A stretch of 64,000 bases of DNA. Origin: Natrinema ejinorense (lineage in GTDB: Archaea > Halobacteriota > Halobacteria > Halobacteriales > Natrialbaceae). The stretch spans positions 620,001 through 684,000 of the forward strand of contig NZ_NXNI01000001.1 of assembly GCF_002494345.1 (NCBI RefSeq), written 5' to 3'. Numbering within the stretch: the first letter of the stretch is position 1; each line of letters begins with the position of its first letter. A program made the translations under genes and the position numbers. The notes under the pieces are model-generated. The model was not told where the DNA came from. It did no database searches and saw only the letters and a list, made by a program, of their open reading frames with translations. Positions 17,331 through 25,128 of the stretch are shown here, one piece after another.

Positions 17331-18935
17331 ATGTCCGTAAACGACCCTCACAATTTCAGCGAACGCCTCGACCGACTCCTGTTGGAGGACATCCCTGAAC
17401 TCGAACACGAAATGGACGAGATACTCATAGAGACATACGTCGAGAAGCTCAGAGACGACCACGCAGAAGGGACGCTATACGGGAACGCGATGAAGGTGAA
17501 GACCATCATGGAACATATCGACGGCCCGCTCCTCGACTCCACCACGCGTGACATCGAACGCGTTATCAAGAAGTTAGCCCGCGACCGCGACTGGTCCACC
17601 GGCACCAAACGGAACTACGGGAAGGCCGCCCGCGCCGTCATCGGCAAGGTCCCAGAGAAAGACGACGAGTACAAATGGGACTTTAGCGCAAACCCGGGAT
17701 ACATCTCCCTCGCGTCCTCGAATTCGCAGAGTAAGATTGGCGAGGAGGACGTATTCTCCCGCGAACAGATACGGATTATGGTCGAAGAAACCGCCCGGAA
17801 CGAGCGGGATAGAATGCTGTATGGGCTCCTCCTCGACATGGGACTCCGCGTCGGGGCTATCTGTACCCTCCGGGTGAGAGACTACGAGTTCGATGAGACC
17901 GACAAGGTCGGCAAGCTGGAGATTAACCCTGATGCCATCGGAACCAAGGGAGCAGGGGGGAACAAACAGGTGACAACTTGGTCGACGCCCTACATCCAAC
18001 GCTACCTCAGCGGCGACCACCCGCGGCCGAACAACCCGAACGCACCCCTGCTCCACAAGCACACCTGGGACGAGGATGACCCAGATGACGACGGGTCGTT
18101 CGACCCGCCGGTCGTCCGCAAGCGCCTCCGCCGCCTCACCGCTGACCACGATGAGATACCGGACGACAAGATGAGCCCGCACACGTTCCGGCACACCGCG
18201 ATTACGCTCTGGGCCAAACGCGGACTCTCAGACCGAGAAATCGTACACCGAGCGGGCTGGAGCCGAGAATCGGGGCAGCTCGAAAGATATGAACACCTGA
18301 CGGACAAGGATGTGAACGACAACATCCTCCGAGCGCACGGTATCGAACCTACCGAAGAGGAAATGCCGCTACTGGCCGACTGCCCCACCTGCGGCATGAC
18401 GGTGGAGCCAGCAATGTCGTTCTGTGCAAATTGCGGCCAAAACCTCAACATCATCCGTGAGAAGCCGCAATGGTTCGAGGACATCCGAGAGGAACTTGGA
18501 GACGACGACGACCTCGTACAGTACTTCCTCGAAAACCAATACGAACTCAAAGAGGACCCCATCGAGTTACCAGCGAACCTGTACAGTCGACTGCAGACCC
18601 GCCTCGACCGGCACGTCCAAGAAACAGGCGACCCTGTAATCGGGGAGTCGTTCATCCACTCGCGCGCCCCGGAGGAGGCAGTCCTCGAAGGACTGGAAGA
18701 GGCCATCGACGACTTCGAGGCGGAGGGGCACGACCCAGACCTTGACGGCAAGACGGCAGAAATCAACCTTGACAACTGTACGTACAGTGTACCGGCGGAA
18801 GATGTGTGGGACATCCGTGACGAGATTGTGGATTTCAACAAAGTCACTGACACCGAGTTCGTCGCCATCGGTGAGGACGGGTCCGCACTCCGGGTCATTA
18901 CCATCCTCGAAGAGCGGCCAGCAGGCGCGGACTGA
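17331..18935 (+). CDS. int: Tyrosine integrase with zinc ribbon and C-terminal extension
   Basis: A site-specific recombinase that would integrate and excise the element at tRNA-Gln. Residues about 30-115 form the core-binding domain. The catalytic set is visible: R173 (GLRVGAICTL), H284 and R287 (HTFRHTAI), H306 (HRAGW) and the nucleophile Y320 (LERYEHLT). After the catalytic domain comes a zinc ribbon with C351, C354, C365 and C368, then about 165 extra acidic residues with no known fold. At 534 residues it is longer than the usual 300-400. An AT-rich TATA-like stretch (about 17296-17306) sits about 30 nt before the ATG, immediately beside the IS6 end. Confidence 0.92.
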   Translation: MSVNDPHNFSERLDRLLLEDIPELEHEMDEILIETYVEKLRDDHAEGTLYGNAMKVKTIMEHIDGPLLDSTTRDIERVIKKLARDRDWSTGTKRNYGKAARAVIGKVPEKDDEYKWDFSANPGYISLASSNSQSKIGEEDVFSREQIRIMVEETARNERDRMLYGLLLDMGLRVGAICTLRVRDYEFDETDKVGKLEINPDAIGTKGAGGNKQVTTWSTPYIQRYLSGDHPRPNNPNAPLLHKHTWDEDDPDDDGSFDPPVVRKRLRRLTADHDEIPDDKMSPHTFRHTAITLWAKRGLSDREIVHRAGWSRESGQLERYEHLTDKDVNDNILRAHGIEPTEEEMPLLADCPTCGMTVEPAMSFCANCGQNLNIIREKPQWFEDIREELGDDDDLVQYFLENQYELKEDPIELPANLYSRLQTRLDRHVQETGDPVIGESFIHSRAPEEAVLEGLEEAIDDFEAEGHDPDLDGKTAEINLDNCTYSVPAEDVWDIRDEIVDFNKVTDTEFVAIGEDGSALRVITILEERPAGAD

Positions 18936-19275
18936 GACAGACAAGGAGCGGGGCCGAGCAACGAGGGAACACCCGCTCCCACCGGCGCTGGTGGAGAGTT
19001 GCTCCCACTGGCAGCGGCGCAATAGAAAATTTGTTTTTTCGGCGGGTTGACGGCGGTCCGTTTCGCCGCGGAGATTGTCGCAACCTACGAGCGGGCTGTT
19101 TTCAGCGGTTTCAGCGGCTGCGGTCGCACCGCTCTGCCGCCGCCACCGCTACCCTACTATACCCTATCTCTAACTAATTAACACTAAACCTTCTACTTAC
19201 TACCCCCCGACTGCCGCCAACTCACGTAGTAGCGTGAACAGACATTTAGGGAAAGGGTGAGTATATCTCAGAAAG
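18936..19275. other. Intergenic region after the integrase
   Basis: This 340-bp stretch has no supported gene. A T-rich run (tttgttttttcgg, about 19030-19042) downstream of the integrase may act as an archaeal terminator. The segment 19150-19200 is strongly AT-rich (tctaactaattaacactaaa) and probably holds the promoter of the following gene. I see no iterons or long repeats that would mark an origin. Confidence 0.45.
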
Positions 19276-20433
19276 ATGATTGATTCGACACTGTACGTCG
19301 AGGACGACGCCGAGCGCAAACAGCCGACAATGGTCAAGTGGGCGGTCGACGCTCTCAGCGGCGATAACCAACTGACGAAGGGGCTCAAGGCTAATGAGGC
19401 GATTCTCTTCGACCCAGAACACGACGGGGTTAGCGACGAACTGACCCTCGTTGAAGAACAAACTGTCCGGTCGATGGAACGCTCTGCTGGCCGACCCCTC
19501 CGCGACCTCCTCGAAAAAATAATTATTGAGTCGGAGGAGCGCGGCCGGCGAATCCTCCGTGGGACTTGCTCCCTCGAAAACCCGAACGAGAGGGTACCGC
19601 GTGTGTCTGTCTATCTCATCATGGACCACATGCCGGACGGCCGCGGGCTAGGAGATGCCATTGCCACATCCCTCGCCCGCCTCGTCGGCTCCCCGTGGAA
19701 CAGCCGCTCCGACCGCATCCACGACCTCCAGCGCTTCCGGGAGATGATTGAGGATGGCCTGGACGCGGTAGCGTACGAGGACAGCGAATTCCTGCGAGCG
19801 GTCGTCGAGGGCGAGAGCGAGCATTGGGACGTTAGCGAGCTGCACCACCTCGTCCACGACCGCGAGTTCTGGGAGCGGGATGACCTCACGGTTGAGATGC
19901 TCCGCGAACACCCAGACCGCATCCCCGAGGGCTCCAAGCGGCCGGCCGCGCTGGAGACCGCGCTCTGGAACTCGGAGAGAGGGTGGACAGATGACGAGAT
20001 TCTCGACCTCATTGACGAACTATGGTCGCCGAAGACCCCGTCCACTCGTAAGGGTTACCTCGAAGCCATCTCCTACGAGCCGGAGGAAGTTGACCTCATC
20101 TCGATGGTGGACGAGAAAGTTGGGGAGGTGGTCTCCTCGGTTGAGGATGACGACCGGTTCCACGAGGAGAAGGCGTACGACGAGCTGGGAACCTACTGCC
20201 CGCCCGCAGAAATCGAGTCGTGGAAGGTTGCTGGCCTATCGGGTGACCCAGAGACTATGCTCCGGCGCGTCGACCGAGCGACGGTGGTCACCGAGGAAGA
20301 GGCGAAGCAGGCAATCTCCTTTCTGGAGTCCAAGTTCGAGAGTGACCCGAACTGGTCGCTGGTCGAGGAGGCGCAGGAAGAATTCTCGAAGAAGATGATG
20401 CAGCTGCGGGTTAACATCAGGGACGAGTTCTAA
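19276..20433 (+). CDS. Hypothetical 385-residue acidic protein
   Basis: I do not recognise this family. The protein is soluble and rich in predicted helices. It has a central stretch with VSVYLIMDHMPDGRG followed by GLGDAIATSLARLVGS, and a C-terminal coiled-coil-like part ending in KKMMQLRVNIRDEF. There are no cysteine clusters, Walker motifs or membrane segments. It follows the integrase in the same direction but with its own AT-rich upstream region. Its place next to int suggests an element-maintenance or regulatory role, but nothing in the sequence proves it. Confidence 0.7.
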   Translation: MIDSTLYVEDDAERKQPTMVKWAVDALSGDNQLTKGLKANEAILFDPEHDGVSDELTLVEEQTVRSMERSAGRPLRDLLEKIIIESEERGRRILRGTCSLENPNERVPRVSVYLIMDHMPDGRGLGDAIATSLARLVGSPWNSRSDRIHDLQRFREMIEDGLDAVAYEDSEFLRAVVEGESEHWDVSELHHLVHDREFWERDDLTVEMLREHPDRIPEGSKRPAALETALWNSERGWTDDEILDLIDELWSPKTPSTRKGYLEAISYEPEEVDLISMVDEKVGEVVSSVEDDDRFHEEKAYDELGTYCPPAEIESWKVAGLSGDPETMLRRVDRATVVTEEEAKQAISFLESKFESDPNWSLVEEAQEEFSKKMMQLRVNIRDEF

Positions 20434-20753
20434 CTACTCGTCGGCGATTGCGCGGTCGACTTTGTCGAGACCGCCCGGGGTCTGGAGCGGGCTGGCCCGG
20501 GTCGCCAACCCCCATGTTTCGCCAGGGTGGTCGCATGTACCAGACCCATACGAGCTACGTGGGGAAACATGGGGGAGACCCCCGCTAACGACACCCCTCT
20601 TGTGGGGTCACCGGTTAGAGAGCAGGTTACCCTGGGTGCGTGAGGGAAGAGTGGAAGGGTACTGTAAGTGCGAGGGCCGGTTGGCGCGTCCCGACCAGTG
20701 AGGCGAGCGGGCTGCAGGGAGCTCCTTTGGGGTCTTGTCAGACAGGGACAAGT
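20434..20753. other. Noncoding or degenerate region with inverted repeat
   Basis: A 320-bp gap without a convincing gene. A minus-strand frame ends at 20434, directly abutting the stop of the upstream gene, and reads SPLQTPGGLDKVDRAIADE at its end. It stays open for only about 57 codons, meets a stop and has no good start, so it looks like a gene remnant. The 12-bp inverted repeat at 20509-20575 lies inside it. Confidence 0.45.
20509..20575. repeat. Perfect 12-bp inverted repeat with 43-bp spacer
   Basis: The arm cccccatgtttc at 20509-20520 is exactly complementary to gaaacatggggg at 20564-20575. It could be a paired operator for one of the element's winged-helix proteins or form a stem in RNA. 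It lies between the 385-residue protein and the wHTH gene at 20754. Confidence 0.55.
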
Positions 20754-21194
20754 ATGACTCAGAGAGTTGGCCGGTCTCTGGATGTGAAGTCTCAGGCGTT
20801 CCTGCGGGTGGTCTATGCTGACGGCGGGCGCGCGGATACAACGCAAATCCGAAAGAAGACCGGTATGGACCAGGGCGAGCGAGATTATCGGTTTGGGAAG
20901 CTTGAGGGACACGGCCTCATCGACATCGAGAAAATGGATGAGAATGAACCGTTTGACGGCCCGAACCCGCCGAAGGTGGCAGTCCTCACTCCGGCGGGGG
21001 AGCGGCATGTAGACGAGGGCCTTTCTGACGCGGCGGATGAACTCATCGCTGAACACGAGCAGGATGACCGTGTTGACGAGCTGGAAGAGCGGGTAGATAT
21101 GTTGGAGACGCAGGTCCGCGACCTCCGCGACGATGTGGACACGCTAGAAGAATGGCGCGACCGCCTCGGCCGCCTTCTGATGGAAGGGGATTAG
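20754..21194 (+). CDS. Winged-helix protein with C-terminal coiled coil
   Basis: A 146-residue putative regulator. Residues about 10-80 fit a winged helix (SQAFLRVVYADGGRADTTQI, then KVAVLTPAGERHV), and about 95-140 form heptads (LEERVDMLETQVRDLRDDV) that would dimerise it. The ATG at 20754 is chosen because the frame upstream has poor codon character and this start gives the typical haloarchaeal layout. It belongs to the small DNA-binding proteins common on haloarchaeal plasmids and proviruses. Targets are unknown; nearby inverted repeats are candidates. Confidence 0.75.
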   Translation: MTQRVGRSLDVKSQAFLRVVYADGGRADTTQIRKKTGMDQGERDYRFGKLEGHGLIDIEKMDENEPFDGPNPPKVAVLTPAGERHVDEGLSDAADELIAEHEQDDRVDELEERVDMLETQVRDLRDDVDTLEEWRDRLGRLLMEGD

Positions 21195-21352
21195 CAGAAC
21201 ATCCTTTTTGGGGGGCGTCTAACCCGTTTTTCAGCACTTTATGGTATACTATCGTATAATAAAACCGATGGGGTCCAGTGCCATATTAGGGTGTGGGTTT
21301 TCAGGGAAGGAACATGACCATTCCCCGCGCCCCCGTACGACCGTCCGTCCGC

Positions 21353-21376
21353 ACGGTCACATGACCGCGTGACCGT
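21353..21376. repeat. Inverted repeat, possible operator
   Basis: The half-sites acggtcac and gtgaccgt (8 bp each, perfectly complementary) are separated by 8 bp. The site is about 65 bp upstream of the wHTH gene at 21441 and about 30 bp upstream of its TATA-like stretch (gcaatatgtag), a sensible place for an operator or activator site. Confidence 0.5.
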
Positions 21377-21440
21377 TCACTCGACCCTTTCCTGGACCCC
21401 AGGCAATATGTAGAGGTTATCTCGTGCTCTCTGATAGGGC

Positions 21441-21701
21441 ATGAAGACCAACCGAGACAAAATCTGGAACGCTACCCTCGAAGAACTCGTCGCCCGGGGA
21501 CGGTTCAAGGCCATCGACATAATGAGCAAGCTGGATATGGACGAAAGCCAGCGCCAGACCGTCCGCCGAACGCTTAACGCCCTCGAAAAGGACGGCTGGC
21601 TCGAACGGGAGAGTAAGCAGTCCAGCATCTGGCGACTTGGCTGGAAGGGCCGAATGCTGCTCAACGTATCGGAAGAGACAATCGAACGGGCGCGCGCCTA
21701 A
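21441..21701 (+). CDS. Small winged-helix DNA-binding protein
   Basis: An 86-residue protein that is essentially one winged helix: LEELVARGRFKAIDIMSKL, then the recognition helix region ESQRQTVRRTLNALEKDG and the wing WLERESKQSSIWRLG. Such proteins act as small repressors on archaeal mobile elements. It lies between the coiled-coil wHTH gene and the CoiA-like gene, all in the same direction. Confidence 0.75.
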   Translation: MKTNRDKIWNATLEELVARGRFKAIDIMSKLDMDESQRQTVRRTLNALEKDGWLERESKQSSIWRLGWKGRMLLNVSEETIERARA

Positions 21702-21775
21702 CCTAGTCATATCTGTGCATCGCTACTTTTGCCACGGGGATTAGTCCTATTTCGCCAGCAAACGCTCCATAATCT

Positions 21776-22231
21776 ATGCCATATCGAGCGATGACACTGG
21801 ACGAGGAGCCTTTAAAACCACATGATGTCCCCAAAGGGGAGAGAGTCTATTGCCCCGAGTGTACTGCCCCGATGTACGTCAGAGACCCAGATGGCTGCGA
21901 CAGACACTTTATGCATGTCGAGACTTCAGACCATTGGAGAGCAGTCCGCGAGATAACATCGGAGATGAAAGACCTACTTGGAGTCGATTTTCAGGTTGAC
22001 AATATCATGCTGGGCAACCGACCTCAAATCGGAGATAGATTCCCGGATGCGGTCGCCAATTTCGCGCGGGAACGGGATGGTCTCGGCCGCGGAATCGCCG
22101 TCGAGTGCGCAATCTACAACCATAGGTCAGACGCAAAAACAGAAGAATATCTGAATGCAGGGTATTCGGTGCTCTGGATAACTCGGGACGACGAGGGGAC
22201 TGTTATTGAGGAGGTAATCACTCCACAGTAA
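21776..22231 (+). CDS. CoiA-like zinc-ribbon/nuclease-fold protein
   Basis: A 151-residue protein that I read as a CoiA-family member. C26 and C29 (YCPEC) followed by H44 and H47 (RHFMH) match the zinc-ribbon and HFxH start of that family. The C-terminal half has a PD-(D/E)xK-like pattern: D91 (RFPDAV), E110 (GIAVECAI), then the typical TEEYLNAGYSVLWI helix-strand. CoiA proteins act in competence and recombination in Firmicutes; here it would be a DNA-processing factor of the element. The usual Q/K after the catalytic Glu is not clear (ECA), so activity is uncertain. It is convergent with the Argonaute gene. Confidence 0.6.
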   Translation: MPYRAMTLDEEPLKPHDVPKGERVYCPECTAPMYVRDPDGCDRHFMHVETSDHWRAVREITSEMKDLLGVDFQVDNIMLGNRPQIGDRFPDAVANFARERDGLGRGIAVECAIYNHRSDAKTEEYLNAGYSVLWITRDDEGTVIEEVITPQ

Positions 22232-22422
22232 CGTAGGCGCTCTGAACTGTTTTCCCGACCAGTGCCCGAAGTACGCAGGCAACGACGAGGTCGCCGAGCG
22301 GCTGCGCGCCAGTGGTCAGCGATGAACAGCGACAGAGTGCCGCGCGGGGTCGTACCCCCTAAGGGCGATACCCTCCGCATCTTGGTGCGAGACCAGCGGG
22401 CTGGCCAAGATGTAATAGATAT
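22232..22422. other. Convergent gap between the CoiA-like and Argonaute genes
   Basis: This 191-bp gap contains a short open stretch reading DQCPKYAGNDEVAERLRASG, which looks like the tail of a decayed gene, but no start. Otherwise I see no feature. Confidence 0.35.
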
Positions 22423-25086
22423 TTAGAGAAATCCGACATTAGACTCGAACGCTCCGGTCTGGACGAGATAACCCTTGGTTGCGTGAGTACTTGCCTGGTC
22501 GGCGTATGCGGTGGTGATGGGGAGGCGCGCCGTCGAGTTATGGACCTGGATATGTGACTGGGAGAGCAGGTAGACTTGGCGAGTGAGCGTCTCGATGTCG
22601 GTCTCGCCGGCGACCCGCTCAATTTGGATTGGGCGGGGGAGGCCGCCTCCATCGCGCGTCGCCAAGTATTCGGGTGCGCCGAAGCTAGCAACCGTGGCCC
22701 GTGGCTCGTTCTGGTTGATAGCGGCGATGCTCTTCACAGGCGTATCGTACTGCACATCAGAGACTGCCAGCAGGCGTGTCTGGGGCTGTTTGCAGATTTC
22801 GACGATGTCGTACTCGACACCTTGTTCATTGAGGAATTCCGTGGCGGGGTCAAGGTCCTCGTTCATGAAGCCGTCCCGGTGGATGACGATATGGGTCGGC
22901 GACTCGCCGGTCACCTGCTGGTAGCCGAGGATGGCATTCTTCATAATGTCACGAACATCCGTCGACTGTAGTTTCTCTCCGAGCTGCGGTCGGGTGGACG
23001 AGTGGCCGAGGATAGTGCCGTCCTTGTAGACGGCGGTCGCCGTCGCGGCAATGTTTATCTGGCCGCTAGCACCGTCCTCGGGGTAGCTCCGAGAGACATC
23101 AATTCCAATGAACATATCTGTGTCGCCAGGCATCGCATGTTCGGTTGTGAATGCGACGCCGCCAGCAGCTGCCAGCAGCCCGAGTGCCACGTTACGAGTA
23201 TAGAATATTTTCGCGTCGCGGAACCGGTCGAAGTACGCCATCTGGCTGTAAATGCCCATGTTGGCAAGCGACTTCTTCAGCTCGTCGTACGTCCCCGTCG
23301 GGCTGGCGAGGTCTGCGAATCCGTCTTGGTCCGGTGGGAGGACGACGAATGCCGCGTCTACCTCGCTAGGGTCGATGGCTCCCGCCACGTTGAGGCTGAT
23401 GCTCTCTGGCGAGGAGAACGCATCGTATTGGACGGTCTCGCTCTGTGTCGGTGGCGCGCCGGCTTGGCTGAGGAGGTCGGCCATATTGTCCCACTGTGCT
23501 TTGCAGGTATCTGCCTGCTGCTCAGGCAGTACCACGGCCACCTTGAACGGCTCTGGTGGATTGACGATACCCTTCGAGAATGTCTCGTCAGGATGCGCGC
23601 CGCGCGCCCCGTCGCGGAACGTCAGGACCGACTCACCATTCTCGTAGAGGAGGCGCAGTTGCTGCTCGTTGTTCCCAGTGAAAAACTCCGAAGAAAACTG
23701 TACCGCGTTTCCGTTGAGACGCACTGGGTTGAGCCGCTCGGCGAACGCTTGCGCTTTCTCGCTGCAGCGGGAGGCCGAGAGACGCGTCTTCGAGCGGGCC
23801 TGCTGATGGAACCCGTCGGAGGCGAACTGCTTGACTTGGCGCGTGTTCGGTTCGACCGCAAGCAGTTCTTGTGGGAACGAGACAGCATCATCGCCGTGTC
23901 CTTGACGTCGAGTTTCGACGACTCGCCGGTCCGCGGCCTCAATAGCGTTGAGGAGGTCAGCGTCGATAGGTGTCTGCTTGTTGCGGTGGTACGCGACAAC
24001 GGACTGGTTTCCCAGCGTGTTAAGCGAGTCGGTGGCGCACTCGTCCCGCAGACCCCAGACGATATGTCCTCGGCGGGGGCTGTACGTCGTCTTCACCCTG
24101 AGCCCGGGATAGATGTTGTCATCATCAATGTCTGCGAGCGTCAGCTTCGGGAGGAACCGGTGGCGGAAGTTGACATGAAGATACGCCCGCCCGCTGTGAC
24201 CGACTTCGACAGAGAGGTCGTACCGCTCATGTAGGTCGAACTCGTCGCAAGTCAGCACGGGCTCCTTCGAGAGGACTTTATCGATGCCGCGAACGAGGTA
24301 GTCATCCCAGAGGGAGCGTTTGAGCCCCTCTTCGACGAGTTCGCGGGCGATGGACCGGTCTTTGGCAGTGGTGTAATCGAGTGTCTGTGTCTCGTCCGCC
24401 TTGACCCGGACACCGCAATCAAGGTCAAGCGGGGTCTCGCCGAGTGGCTCTGGCGTGAGAAGCATTAGCCCGTCAGTTGCAATCGAAGCCGCATTGTGTT
24501 CGGTATAGAGTTCCCGCCGTACCGTGTATGCGAGGGTTCGTCGCGCGTACTCCGTGTCAGTCTTTGCGCCGTCCGTAGCTGTTAGCGTATACGTGTGCAG
24601 CGTCCACTCGGGGAGCTGGTCGCGGGAGGCGAACGATGTCATCACATGTCCCGAGTCGCTCTCTGTCTCCGCGTCGTCTGGCGTCTCGTTAAGCGCGTCG
24701 TCCAAGTGATGGTCGAGCGGCTCGCCGCCCGCGAACGTCTCGTCCTCGTCGGTCGTCCCGACTTCCTGAGCGGTAGCGTTCTCGACGGTCGTCTGGTACG
24801 TCGCAGTCAGATTCTCGTAGTCGTTCTTCACCTCGTAGTCAATGTTCGTGAAGACGTACGTCGAGCCCGTGGCGTAGTCGTATGTGAAGACATCTTTGGG
24901 TGTCGCGTTCTTCCACAGGGTAATGTAGCGCCGCTCGCCGTTTTCCTGCTCGAATGCGAGCGACATGCGAGGATGCTGCTCGTCGGTGTTATCGTAGACG
25001 CCGGTGAGCGTGACCGAGATGTCGTACGTGCGTCCCGATGTCAGTTCGTCTGCGGTGGTGGTCGAATCGAGGTCAATAACTGTCAT
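22423..25086 (-). CDS. ago: Long prokaryotic Argonaute, NgAgo-type
   Basis: An 887-residue Argonaute, a guide-directed nucleic-acid-binding protein and nuclease of mobile-element defence. Its length, start (MTVIDLDSTTTADEL) and many segments match the N. gregoryi Argonaute as I remember it. The N-terminal about 110 residues form the OB/ssDNA-binding-like domain special to halophilic Agos, followed by N, PAZ-like and MID regions. The PIWI domain at the C-terminus keeps a full DEDD set: D663 (FIGIDVSRS), E704 (QLGEKLQS), D738 (VIHRDGFM) and D863 (TAYADQAST). The protein ends GAFESNVGFL. It follows the DUF2797 gene with a 42-bp gap in the same direction, which suggests one transcript. Confidence 0.95.
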   Translation of the reverse strand: MTVIDLDSTTTADELTSGRTYDISVTLTGVYDNTDEQHPRMSLAFEQENGERRYITLWKNATPKDVFTYDYATGSTYVFTNIDYEVKNDYENLTATYQTTVENATAQEVGTTDEDETFAGGEPLDHHLDDALNETPDDAETESDSGHVMTSFASRDQLPEWTLHTYTLTATDGAKTDTEYARRTLAYTVRRELYTEHNAASIATDGLMLLTPEPLGETPLDLDCGVRVKADETQTLDYTTAKDRSIARELVEEGLKRSLWDDYLVRGIDKVLSKEPVLTCDEFDLHERYDLSVEVGHSGRAYLHVNFRHRFLPKLTLADIDDDNIYPGLRVKTTYSPRRGHIVWGLRDECATDSLNTLGNQSVVAYHRNKQTPIDADLLNAIEAADRRVVETRRQGHGDDAVSFPQELLAVEPNTRQVKQFASDGFHQQARSKTRLSASRCSEKAQAFAERLNPVRLNGNAVQFSSEFFTGNNEQQLRLLYENGESVLTFRDGARGAHPDETFSKGIVNPPEPFKVAVVLPEQQADTCKAQWDNMADLLSQAGAPPTQSETVQYDAFSSPESISLNVAGAIDPSEVDAAFVVLPPDQDGFADLASPTGTYDELKKSLANMGIYSQMAYFDRFRDAKIFYTRNVALGLLAAAGGVAFTTEHAMPGDTDMFIGIDVSRSYPEDGASGQINIAATATAVYKDGTILGHSSTRPQLGEKLQSTDVRDIMKNAILGYQQVTGESPTHIVIHRDGFMNEDLDPATEFLNEQGVEYDIVEICKQPQTRLLAVSDVQYDTPVKSIAAINQNEPRATVASFGAPEYLATRDGGGLPRPIQIERVAGETDIETLTRQVYLLSQSHIQVHNSTARLPITTAYADQASTHATKGYLVQTGAFESNVGFL

Positions 25087-25128
25087 GCGTTGGCGGTATC
25101 GGAGCGGGTGGTATCGTAAAACAATGCG

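Noticed and set aside
18936-19275. Replication origin of the element
   Set aside because: AT-rich DNA is present, but I found no iterons, no ORB-like repeats and no adjacent Cdc6/Orc or Rep gene.
22240-22420. Small gene in the gap after the CoiA-like gene
   Set aside because: Frames in this gap are short, lack a plausible start and differ in composition; treated as a remnant at most.
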